A DNA stretch of 64,000 nucleotides from CAISCU01 sp943361925 (GTDB lineage: Bacteria; Bacteroidota; Bacteroidia; UKL13-3): positions 36,764-100,763 of the forward strand of contig CALRIT020000018.1 of NCBI GenBank assembly GCA_943361925.1, in the 5' to 3' direction. Shown here in pieces: positions 54,381 through 62,258 of this stretch (within the stretch, counting starts at the first letter, position 1; each line of letters begins with the position of its first letter). The notes below the pieces were generated by a model. That model did no database searches and was not told where the DNA came from. It saw nothing but the letters and a program-made list of their open reading frames with translations. The position numbers and the translations under genes were made by a program.

Positions 54381-55293
54381 TCAAAAATTGTAATTTTAGT
54401 TTAATTTTTTTTAGTAAATTTTTAAATTGTTTCAAACGTTTAATTCGTTTTCTGAAAAGGTATATTTTGTTTTGAAATCGTTCATTTACTTCAATATTTT
54501 TGGGATCAGCCTCTACAAACACACCTAAATTTGAATTGCTATAATTTATTTCATTGTGAGATCCGCTTCCATCATTTCCTATATTATTAGTAAATGATAT
54601 TGTTGGATATAAATTCAATTTTTTCTGAGTAAATAAGCTTGCATACCATTTTATAGCCCAGGAATCAATTTTACCTGTTGAAGTACTATTTAAAAGCTCA
54701 AAAAAGTTGTAGGTATCATTTATATTAAACTGGCTTATTTGATTTGCTGATTGAATTTCGTCAATTAATTGATTTGCATTTGATTGAAACAAATTCCATC
54801 TGTTATTCCAGGTTGCCCAACCCCAACATCCTACTGCGGAATCTAAAAAGTATTGTTGCTTTCCTTTGAAAATTGAGAATTGGAATCCTTGAATTGTAGC
54901 TATTTTATTGTTCTCTCTAAAACAGTTTAAACCCCAATTCATATATTTTAGAAAGTCTTTAGAAGCTATAATATCATCTTCTATTACAATAATTTTTTCA
55001 TGATGTTGGAATACGAAATTTATTCCGTTTACCAAGGAGTTTGCAAGTCCTTTATTAGTTTCATTTTCATGAATGATAAAAGTCTTATTTTTATCAAATC
55101 CTTTAACAATTTCTCTTGTTTTTTTAATTAAATTTCTATTTTCAAAGGATTCATTTTCTTTATGACCATCGCAGAATACATAAATTTTAGATTGATAAAA
55201 TTCTTCATTTTGAACCAATGCTGAAAGGCATTTAAAGGTATGTTCAGGCCTTTTATAAACGAAAATTGCAATAGGAGCGTAACTTTCAATCAT
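54373..55293 (-). CDS. GT2/GT13-like glycosyltransferase
   Basis: A 306-residue GT-A protein. VYKRPEHTFKCLSAL (12-26) and VIEDDIIASKDFLKYMN (103-119, EDD as metal motif) recall the GNT-I-like (GT13) and related bacterial sugar transferases. GCWGWATWNNRWNLF and SWAIKWYASLF follow, as in that group. It overlaps its neighbours by 8 bases on each side. Substrate unknown. Confidence 0.75.
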   Translation of the reverse strand: MIESYAPIAIFVYKRPEHTFKCLSALVQNEEFYQSKIYVFCDGHKENESFENRNLIKKTREIVKGFDKNKTFIIHENETNKGLANSLVNGINFVFQHHEKIIVIEDDIIASKDFLKYMNWGLNCFRENNKIATIQGFQFSIFKGKQQYFLDSAVGCWGWATWNNRWNLFQSNANQLIDEIQSANQISQFNINDTYNFFELLNSTSTGKIDSWAIKWYASLFTQKKLNLYPTISFTNNIGNDGSGSHNEINYSNSNLGVFVEADPKNIEVNERFQNKIYLFRKRIKRLKQFKNLLKKIKLKLQFLNG

Positions 55294-56002
55294 TTAATTG
55301 ATAAAATGATGTATTGTAGGTTTTAGCTACTAGTTTGTAGTTTTTTCCTAAAAGGAATTTATATACCTCACTTTCATTTATTATTTGAGTAAGGTCTTTT
55401 TTTAATTCTTCAATCAATAAAAACTTAGGTTTGTATTTTTCCCAATTATTTGAATTGAGTACCTCTAATTCGAACCCTTCAACATCTATTGAAATGAAAT
55501 CAATTTGAGTTTTTGATTTGGGCAAGTATTTATCAAGAACATCCGAAAGGGTAGAGGTCTTAATTACAACTTCTTTAACTAATTTAATTCCATCTTTTCC
55601 AATTTTACTTTTAGCTTCAAATTCATTAAACGTATTAAATGCGGGCTCATTGAAGCAATAAAATTTAAGGTTTTGATTATTCGACGAAATACCTATTTCA
55701 AGATTAATATCTTCAATTCTATGTTTCTTAAATTCAATTATTGAACCGGGATTGGCATCAATGTTTATACCCCTCCAACCTTTTTTATAGAAGATATAGG
55801 TATTAGAAAATCTAAATGGATGATGGGCACCTATGTCGATATAAAATCCGTCTTTTTTATATTTAAGTAATTTGTTTAGAATAATATCTTCACCTTCCTG
55901 AGCAAGGCTATAATTTAAATATTCATTGTGTTCTAAAATAACCATTTGTTTGATACTTTTAGGAATCAATTGGGCAATTTTAGATTTTAGTTTATAGTTC
56001 AT
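55286..56002 (-). CDS. FkbM-family SAM-dependent methyltransferase
   Basis: A 238-residue Rossmann methyltransferase. SLAQEGED (32-39), GFYIDIGAHHP (52-62, SAM glycine loop), WRGINIDANP (76-85), the STLSDVLDKY segment and IDFISIDVEGFELEVL fit the FkbM family (PF05050), which O-methylates sugars or lipids. Its stop and the start of the following gene overlap with 8 bases. Placed between the glycosyltransferases and the ABC exporter genes, it could methylate a terminal sugar. Confidence 0.82.
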   Translation of the reverse strand: MNYKLKSKIAQLIPKSIKQMVILEHNEYLNYSLAQEGEDIILNKLLKYKKDGFYIDIGAHHPFRFSNTYIFYKKGWRGINIDANPGSIIEFKKHRIEDINLEIGISSNNQNLKFYCFNEPAFNTFNEFEAKSKIGKDGIKLVKEVVIKTSTLSDVLDKYLPKSKTQIDFISIDVEGFELEVLNSNNWEKYKPKFLLIEELKKDLTQIINESEVYKFLLGKNYKLVAKTYNTSFYQLND

Positions 56003-56658
56003 TAATATCCTCCACCAATTGGAATTACTGGTTGAATGTTAAGTGGTTTTAAAGAAAATGTTTTGAAGAATAGACTACTTGTCCATGTATAATTATTTAT
56101 CGGACCAAATCCATGAAAATCTATTTCAGTATAACCTTTATCTCTTAGAAATTGGCATATTTCCGGATGTCTGTCGGAATTGTCTAAGATGATTAATCCA
56201 TTTTCTTTGATTTTATTTAAAGCAATATTTGCACATTCACTTCTTTTAATACTATCAATAATTATAATGTCAAATTGCTGATTGAAATTCAAAATTTCCG
56301 AATCAAAATTTTCTTCATTTGAAAGAATAAATGTCTGATTTTTTAATTTGTAATCATTGTTTAAATCAAACCATACACTGTTAATTTCAATAGAGATTAT
56401 TGATTTACATTTTTGTGCAAAGTAAAAACTTGAGTTTCCGGATCCCCATTCAAATATTTCTAAGTCCGAAAAATTGAATTGACCTAGAAATTCAATAGCC
56501 GGATAAGTAAACCAAGGTATTGGGTTTAGTTGGGCATCAACAGATTTCTTCATTTCAAACGAATTCGAATGTCCGTATTTATTATCTAAAATACTTTGCA
56601 AAGCCGAAACATCGTTTTTCCTGTTTCTTATAATTGAATAATTGAAGATTTTACGCAT
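56002..56658 (-). CDS. Class I SAM-dependent methyltransferase-like protein
   Basis: A 218-residue protein with a SAM-binding Gly motif EWGSGNSSFYFA (70-81), an acidic end of strand two (ISIEINSVW), and FDIIIIDSIKRSECA and GLIILDNSDRHP as later strands. The fold is clear; the substrate is not. It overlaps the FkbM gene by one base and the Wzt-like gene by 8. Likely a modification enzyme for the glycan or for a cell-surface acceptor. Confidence 0.65.
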   Translation of the reverse strand: MRKIFNYSIIRNRKNDVSALQSILDNKYGHSNSFEMKKSVDAQLNPIPWFTYPAIEFLGQFNFSDLEIFEWGSGNSSFYFAQKCKSIISIEINSVWFDLNNDYKLKNQTFILSNEENFDSEILNFNQQFDIIIIDSIKRSECANIALNKIKENGLIILDNSDRHPEICQFLRDKGYTEIDFHGFGPINNYTWTSSLFFKTFSLKPLNIQPVIPIGGGY

Positions 56659-57898
56659 TGTTTAAATAACTATAGTTGAGGTGGAAATTACCCATACCAT
56701 TATTGAAAGAATATTCATTGTGGTTAAAAAACTGATCCTTTTCAATTGTAAAACTTAGGGCTTCTTTAAGCCAATCATTAATAATACCATTGTTTGAAAT
56801 GAATGAGTTAATTGAATAAGTTCCGTTACTTAAAGAGAATTTTTGTACTGAAATTCTTAATATATGATATGAATTTTTATCTATGATTTGTATGGATTCT
56901 CCTGAAACTTTATTTGAAATAAGTGAAATTCGATTTCCATAAACATCATTAATTCCTAAAGCAATTTCAACCTTTGAAAAGTCGATAATTTCTATATTTA
57001 GTTTTATCTTTAACTCAATAATATAGTTGTTCCCGCTAATTGGCGAACTTATATAGTTTTGTAGTTGAATGTCGAAAAAGTTGATTTCTAATAATTGAAT
57101 TTCGCCGTTACCTGTTCTATCTTTTCGACTTTGAATAGGTTCATTTTGTAATGGTTTGTTTAGGTATTGGTTGACTACAAATTCAGTATCTCCATAATTC
57201 ACTAATTCGCCTTTTTCCAGAAGAACTGTTTTATTACATAAAGTTGAAATGGCGTTCATATTATGGCTCACGAATATTACTGTCCGACCATCTTTACTTT
57301 TAATATTACCCATTTTGTTCAGGCATTTTTTCTGGAAATCCACATCACCTACTGCTAAGACTTCATCTACAATAAGTATTTCAGAGTTTAAGTGGGCAGC
57401 TACTGAGAACGCTAATCTAACATACATGCCTGAGGAATATCTTTTAACCGGAGTATCGATATATTTTCCTATACCTGAAAATTCAATAATTTCATCAAGG
57501 TTTGATTTAATTTCATGATTTTTCATTCCAAGAATTGAACCATTTAGAAATATATTTTCTTTTCCTGTTAACTCAGGATGGAAACCGGTTCCTACTTCTA
57601 ATAAACTGGCAACTCTTCCTTGGCCTTTTATAGTACCAAATGTTGGCGTGGTAATTTTACTTAGAATTTTTAAGAGTGTACTTTTACCGGCACCATTTCT
57701 ACCAATTAAACCAATAGAATCGCCTTTTTTTACTTCAAATGATACATTGTTCAGGCTTTTTATAATTTCGTTTTCTGAGTTCTTTTTATTTCCTTTTTTC
57801 AGAAAATTGGAAATTTCTTCATGAATTTTACCACTTCCGATTTTACCTAATCTATAATGTTTTGATACATTATCTAAAATAATTGCTGTATCACTCAT
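56651..57898 (-). CDS. ABC transporter ATPase, Wzt-like, with C-terminal glycan-binding domain
   Basis: A 415-residue ATPase for polysaccharide export. Walker A GRNGAGKST (66-74), the signature YSSGMYVRLAF (154-164) and Walker B ILIVDEVLAVGD (174-185) are complete. Residues about 255-415 form a beta-rich extension like the Wzt C-terminal domain, which in E. coli O8/O9a recognises the modified non-reducing end of the chain. It overlaps the permease gene by 4 bases, as is common for wzm-wzt pairs. Confidence 0.87.
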   Translation of the reverse strand: MSDTAIILDNVSKHYRLGKIGSGKIHEEISNFLKKGNKKNSENEIIKSLNNVSFEVKKGDSIGLIGRNGAGKSTLLKILSKITTPTFGTIKGQGRVASLLEVGTGFHPELTGKENIFLNGSILGMKNHEIKSNLDEIIEFSGIGKYIDTPVKRYSSGMYVRLAFSVAAHLNSEILIVDEVLAVGDVDFQKKCLNKMGNIKSKDGRTVIFVSHNMNAISTLCNKTVLLEKGELVNYGDTEFVVNQYLNKPLQNEPIQSRKDRTGNGEIQLLEINFFDIQLQNYISSPISGNNYIIELKIKLNIEIIDFSKVEIALGINDVYGNRISLISNKVSGESIQIIDKNSYHILRISVQKFSLSNGTYSINSFISNNGIINDWLKEALSFTIEKDQFFNHNEYSFNNGMGNFHLNYSYLNNA

Positions 57899-58734
57899 AT
57901 AGTATCTACAAAATTTCTTTCAACCTTAAAAAATAAGTTTAATCCGGTTAATAGAATAATTGTTGTTAAAATGATTGAAACTCCAAAACTTGAATAACTA
58001 AAATATCCTTTACCAATTATTAAAATTCTAAAGGCTTCTATATAATTTGTCATAGGATTCAACAAAATTATTTCCTTATAAATGGAATCATTTGCAGGCA
58101 TTGGAAGAGCAGCAGTTGTTGAGAATAATAACAACTGAACAGAAAAATTTATTAATAATGATAAATCCCTGTATCTGGTAGTTAAAGATGTAATTATTAA
58201 ACCTAATCCTAAACTAAATAAGGCAATAAGAATAAATAAAAAGGGGAAAAGTAGAATCTGAATTTGAATGCCTGGTATGATGGATTGATATTTATAATAA
58301 ATTGAAATGCAAATCAATACGCATAATTGAATGAAGAACTTAGTTAAGTTGCTAAGTATAATATTTAAAGGTAAAATTAGTCTTGGAAAGTAAACTTTAC
58401 TATATAAGTTTAGGTTGTCTTTAAAAACAGTCGAAGTTTTTATAAAACAATCTGAAAAGTAATTCCATAAAATAATACCTGAAAAATAATAGAGAGGTTT
58501 CGGTATGTCGTTTGTTTGTAAACCTGCAATTTTCCCAAATGCAAACATAAAAACCAAGGTGCTTAAAATGGGTTGAATAACAAACCAAATAGGACCAAGT
58601 AAAGTTTGTTTATAGAAAGTTGTTAAATCTCTTTTTACAAATACAAATAATAAATCTTTAGAATTCCAGACTTCTAAAATCTTGGAAAGTACATTCGATT
58701 TCTTATTAGTTATTTCCCAATTTTCAATATTCAT
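57895..58734 (-). CDS. ABC transporter permease, Wzm-like
   Basis: A 279-residue ABC-2 type permease. The N-terminal segment LLFVFVKRDLTTFYKQTLLGPIW (quoted in part as KRDLTTFYKQTLLG) precedes about six membrane helices, and RYRDLSLLINFSVQ is the conserved coupling region. With the Wzt-like ATPase it should move lipid-linked glycan across the inner membrane. It overlaps the Wzc-like gene by 4 bases. Confidence 0.87.
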   Translation of the reverse strand: MNIENWEITNKKSNVLSKILEVWNSKDLLFVFVKRDLTTFYKQTLLGPIWFVIQPILSTLVFMFAFGKIAGLQTNDIPKPLYYFSGIILWNYFSDCFIKTSTVFKDNLNLYSKVYFPRLILPLNIILSNLTKFFIQLCVLICISIYYKYQSIIPGIQIQILLFPFLFILIALFSLGLGLIITSLTTRYRDLSLLINFSVQLLLFSTTAALPMPANDSIYKEIILLNPMTNYIEAFRILIIGKGYFSYSSFGVSIILTTIILLTGLNLFFKVERNFVDTI

Positions 58735-61106
58735 TTACTTTTTTTTGTCTGTGTATAAGCATATCCATTATTACCATAGCCGCTTCCATATCCATATCCA
58801 TAGCCATATCCGTATCCATATCCATAGCCGTATCCATAGCCATATTTGTCTCCTACTATACCTCGTTTATTAAGCCCATTAAAAATGATGTTTATATTAT
58901 TTATCGATTTATTATCGATTAATTCTTTCATGAATTTTAGGAACTTTTTAGGTGTATAGTTATGTCTAACAATATATAAACACATACTTGAGTACTTATT
59001 AAGAATTGATGCATCTGTTACCAAACCAATAGGTGGTGTATCAATAATTATATAGTCGAATTGATTCTTTAACTGTTCAATTAATTTATCTAATTTCCCA
59101 TTTAAAATTAACTCAGTTGGATTAGGAGGAATAGTACCACCTGGTATAAAACTTAAATTCGGTATTTTTTCTATAGGATAAATAATATCATCAATTTCGG
59201 CTTTGCCTACCAAATAATGAGTTAAACCTTTTTCATTTTGAAACTCTAAAATTTCATTTGCTTTTGGCTTTCTTAAATCAAGTTCAATTAATACTATACT
59301 TTTTCCTGTAAGTGCAATAGAAGACGCCAGATTCACACAAATAAAACTCTTTCCTTCTCCTGAAATAGATGAGGTTAACATGATTACATTGCCGTTATTT
59401 ATTTCATTCAATCTTTGCATAATTGAAGTTCTTAACGACCTAAATTGTTCCGCTATAATTGTTCTACTTCCTTCACTTATTACAATTCTATCTTCTGATT
59501 TATTAAAAACAATTTCTGAAAGTATGTTTTTATTGTAAACTTCAATTTGAGACCTAAATAGAATTTTTTCATTAAAGTCTTCCGATACTATGATGATTAA
59601 AATTATTAACCCAATACAAATACTAACCGAAATGAGATAAATTGTAGATGCAATAGGTTTTACAGGTTTAGAATTTGAGTGAGCGTTTTCAAGGACAATT
59701 CCATCTGAAACAGTTGCAGCAAATGAAATTTCGGATTCTTCCTTCTTTTGTAATAAAAAGGTGAAAATATTATTTTTAATATTCTGCTCCCTAACCAATT
59801 CTATGATTTCACCTTGAATTTCAGGCAATGTAGCAATTATAGAATTATTTTCATTGAGTTTATTGTTATAAAAATTACGTTTTATCAATAATGTTTTTCT
59901 TATTGAATTTATATTATCAATAATCTCAAGTTTTTTAACTTTTTTAGCTTCTTTAAGGTTTAAAATAAGTGGAGAATTTTCTCCAGTATTTACTAGCTTT
60001 AAACTAATCTCTTTGTTCAATTCTAAATAGTCACCAAGAAGTTTTGCTAATATTTGATCAGAAATATCTTTAATTGATGGGACATATGACAAATCAACAT
60101 ATTCAAGATTGATATACCTTTCAATTTCATCCAATATAATTAATTGAATTTCGTTATTTGAAATTAGATTCAAATATTCAGAAGAGTTTCCTGAATATAT
60201 TGACTCTGCAGATGGCAGTGATTGGCTTCCTCTAATTGATTTAATATTTTGAATTTTATTATCTAAGTCTTTTAATTCCTCATTAACAATTTTTATTCGT
60301 GTATTTAAGAAGTTTAAAGTATTTATTGCTTTCTCATTTTTATTTTCGATTACAATTTTATTGTAAGATTTTATAATTTCATTCAAGATTTTTTCTGCTC
60401 TGTTTGCTACAACATCAAAATATTTGAGTTGTAATAAACCATTTTGTTTAGCATTTGAACTTACTTTTAAGTTTGAAATAATTTCATTACTAGTCGACTT
60501 GATTGAATGTATTCTAAAGTAAAAATTTTTGCTTTGTAAAATATCTCTTGAAGTATCTGCAATTTGAAATTCTAATTTTCCAAATTCAGTCTGTACATAT
60601 TTATTAATAGGGTATGCTTTACCATTTACTATAATTTGTTTATTTTTTTTGATATAATGGAATTCAATGTTTTGATCAATTTCTTTTAAATTCTCTTTGT
60701 TTTCAGCTGAAATGGTGATAGGATTATTGGGAAAAGTTAATAGATCTCTAAACTTTCCTTTTGCATAAATCGGAGCATATAAATGAAGTTCATCAATAAC
60801 TTTATAAATTGATTTAGGAGATTTTATTATTTCAATTTCATTTTCTATTGATTTTTGACTTTCATTACTTATTATTTCATTAAAAACTTCTGTTTGTACA
60901 GAACTATTTTTATTGTCTTTTAATAAAATTTGGGCATTGGCTTCAAAAATAGGTGTTTGAAATTTTAAATATGTCCAGGCTAAAACCAACGAAATAATGA
61001 AGGTTATAATAAATAAAGGCCAAAAAGGAAAAAACCTTTGGATGATACCTAGGAATATGTTTTCATATTTTTCCTCTTTAAATGGATTGTTGTCTAGTCC
61101 TTTCAT
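58731..61106 (-). CDS. Wzc-like polysaccharide copolymerase / tyrosine autokinase
   Basis: A 791-residue inner-membrane protein. The N-terminal Wzz domain (about 20-510) has two membrane helices near residues 30-50 and 485-510 and a coiled-coil periplasmic part. The BY-kinase domain has Walker A SGEGKS (582-587), Walker A' VLIELDLRKP (605-614) and Walker B IIIDTPP (686-692). The C-terminus is a Tyr cluster: ten Tyr-Gly pairs at 755-774, then SGYG, NNGYAY and a basic end, with 13 Tyr in all. Autophosphorylation of such clusters controls chain length and export with Wza. Confidence 0.9.
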   Translation of the reverse strand: MKGLDNNPFKEEKYENIFLGIIQRFFPFWPLFIITFIISLVLAWTYLKFQTPIFEANAQILLKDNKNSSVQTEVFNEIISNESQKSIENEIEIIKSPKSIYKVIDELHLYAPIYAKGKFRDLLTFPNNPITISAENKENLKEIDQNIEFHYIKKNKQIIVNGKAYPINKYVQTEFGKLEFQIADTSRDILQSKNFYFRIHSIKSTSNEIISNLKVSSNAKQNGLLQLKYFDVVANRAEKILNEIIKSYNKIVIENKNEKAINTLNFLNTRIKIVNEELKDLDNKIQNIKSIRGSQSLPSAESIYSGNSSEYLNLISNNEIQLIILDEIERYINLEYVDLSYVPSIKDISDQILAKLLGDYLELNKEISLKLVNTGENSPLILNLKEAKKVKKLEIIDNINSIRKTLLIKRNFYNNKLNENNSIIATLPEIQGEIIELVREQNIKNNIFTFLLQKKEESEISFAATVSDGIVLENAHSNSKPVKPIASTIYLISVSICIGLIILIIIVSEDFNEKILFRSQIEVYNKNILSEIVFNKSEDRIVISEGSRTIIAEQFRSLRTSIMQRLNEINNGNVIMLTSSISGEGKSFICVNLASSIALTGKSIVLIELDLRKPKANEILEFQNEKGLTHYLVGKAEIDDIIYPIEKIPNLSFIPGGTIPPNPTELILNGKLDKLIEQLKNQFDYIIIDTPPIGLVTDASILNKYSSMCLYIVRHNYTPKKFLKFMKELIDNKSINNINIIFNGLNKRGIVGDKYGYGYGYGYGYGYGYGYGYGSGYGNNGYAYTQTKKSK
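58785..58844 (-). repeat. In-frame hexanucleotide repeat coding ten Tyr-Gly pairs
   Basis: On the coding strand, ten tandem units of TAY-GGN (mostly TATGGA and TATGGC, with TACGGC and TACGGA variants) encode the Tyr-Gly tail of the Wzc-like kinase. Units are 6 bp, so slippage or recombination would add or remove pairs without a frameshift. The variation in third bases shows selection for the protein rather than recent slippage. Confidence 0.85.
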
Positions 61107-61110
61107 TGAT

Positions 61111-61860
61111 TTATCTTATTCCGTTTACAATTAAATACAATGAAATTATACCTGTTATAAACCCTAGTATGGTTCTACTTTGACTAGCAGTAAATGCTTT
61201 TACATTATTTGGTTCTATGTAAAGGATATCATTATTTTGAAGATAAAAATACTCAGGTTCCATTATTATTTTATTGTTGATATCGAATCTTAGATATTTT
61301 TTCTCACCATTTATTTCTCTGATAATTAGAATATTTTTTCTATTACTAAAGGAAGTTAAATCACCTGCCAATGCTAATACTTCCGGCAAAGAGATTCTTT
61401 CATTTTCTATTACAAGAATTCCCGGTTTATTTATTTCTCCTAAAACTGTTACGTGAAAATTTGTAACTTTCACATTAAAAATAGGTTCTTTACCAAGCTT
61501 ATTTTGAATAAAGAAATTGGTTAATTCTTCTTTAATTTCACTAGTAGATTTACCGATTAATTGAATTGTACCATACTGAGGAAATAATATAGCTCCACTT
61601 GCTGGTACATTATAGATACCATTACCATTGACAGTATTTATATTAATTTTAGTTAATTCATCTACATTACTTATTGTAATTTGAATATTATCATTTGCCC
61701 TAATTTTATAAGGATTAATTGTTTCTTTACTCTTAAATTTTGAATCATTTTTAGCAAAATCAAAACTGCTTATTGATTTTTTAGAAACACAGGAATTAAT
61801 TGTTAAAAGCAGTAAAATTAATTTGATTGTATTTTTCAAATTCTTAATATTTAGGTACAA
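61111..61860 (-). CDS. Polysaccharide export outer-membrane lipoprotein, Wza-like
   Basis: A 249-residue lipoprotein with a signal ending in LTINSC (Cys 24). NPYKIRANDNIQITISNVDEL begins the polysaccharide-export domain, and VTNFHVTVLGEINKPGIL begins a SLBB-type domain. The C-terminal helix LGFITGIISLYLIVNGIR is a likely membrane anchor. It is shorter than E. coli Wza. It starts the polysaccharide locus, four bases ahead of the Wzc-like gene, so the pair form the export and control unit. Confidence 0.87.
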   Translation of the reverse strand: MYLNIKNLKNTIKLILLLLTINSCVSKKSISSFDFAKNDSKFKSKETINPYKIRANDNIQITISNVDELTKININTVNGNGIYNVPASGAILFPQYGTIQLIGKSTSEIKEELTNFFIQNKLGKEPIFNVKVTNFHVTVLGEINKPGILVIENERISLPEVLALAGDLTSFSNRKNILIIREINGEKKYLRFDINNKIIMEPEYFYLQNNDILYIEPNNVKAFTASQSRTILGFITGIISLYLIVNGIR

Positions 61861-62136
61861 AGCTTCGCCGAGTCAGTCACAGTATATGCTGATTTATTTA
61901 AAGGAAACAAAGTGAATTTTATAGTGAAAATTCCATTGTTTAGAGGTTGAAAGGTCTTTTAATACTGTTACCTCATGCTCAGTAAATAGTAAAGGAGACG
62001 TTAAGTTTGTATTATTAAATGCTTAACTAGCTTATTGGTTAATTATAGACTACTAACATTAAATATTTGATTTTTACTTAGTTCATAAAATCTCAGCATT
62101 TCTGATTATAAAAACATTAAAAATTTAGCAATAAAA
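61861..62136. other. Upstream region of the polysaccharide locus
   Basis: The 276 bases between the Wza-like start and the rng terminator hold no gene. They should contain the promoter and leader of the whole locus. No clear TAnnTTTG box or UpxY-type antitermination signal was recognised. No other structure was found in it. Confidence 0.5.
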
Positions 62137-62171
62137 AAAAGGTTGTCTCATAAAAAATGAGACAACCTTTT
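62137..62171 (-). terminator. Intrinsic terminator of the rng gene
   Basis: AAAAGGTTGTCTCAT (62137-62151) pairs with ATGAGACAACCTTTT (62157-62171) around AAAAA. On the minus strand the stem is followed by T8. It lies about 90 bases past the rng stop at 62259 and separates rng from the polysaccharide genes. Confidence 0.85.
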
Positions 62172-62258
62172 AGAATTTTTTGTAGAAATATCGTTAAACT
62201 TTAAACACCAATTGAGAGACTAAATTTCTAATTGATATTTTTAACGTAAAAAGTGGTT

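Noticed and set aside
58739..58860. Tandem repeat as a CRISPR array or frame-shifting phase-variation tract
   Set aside because: Units are 6 bp, in frame, and encode Tyr-Gly pairs of a kinase; there are no spacers and length changes would not shift the frame.
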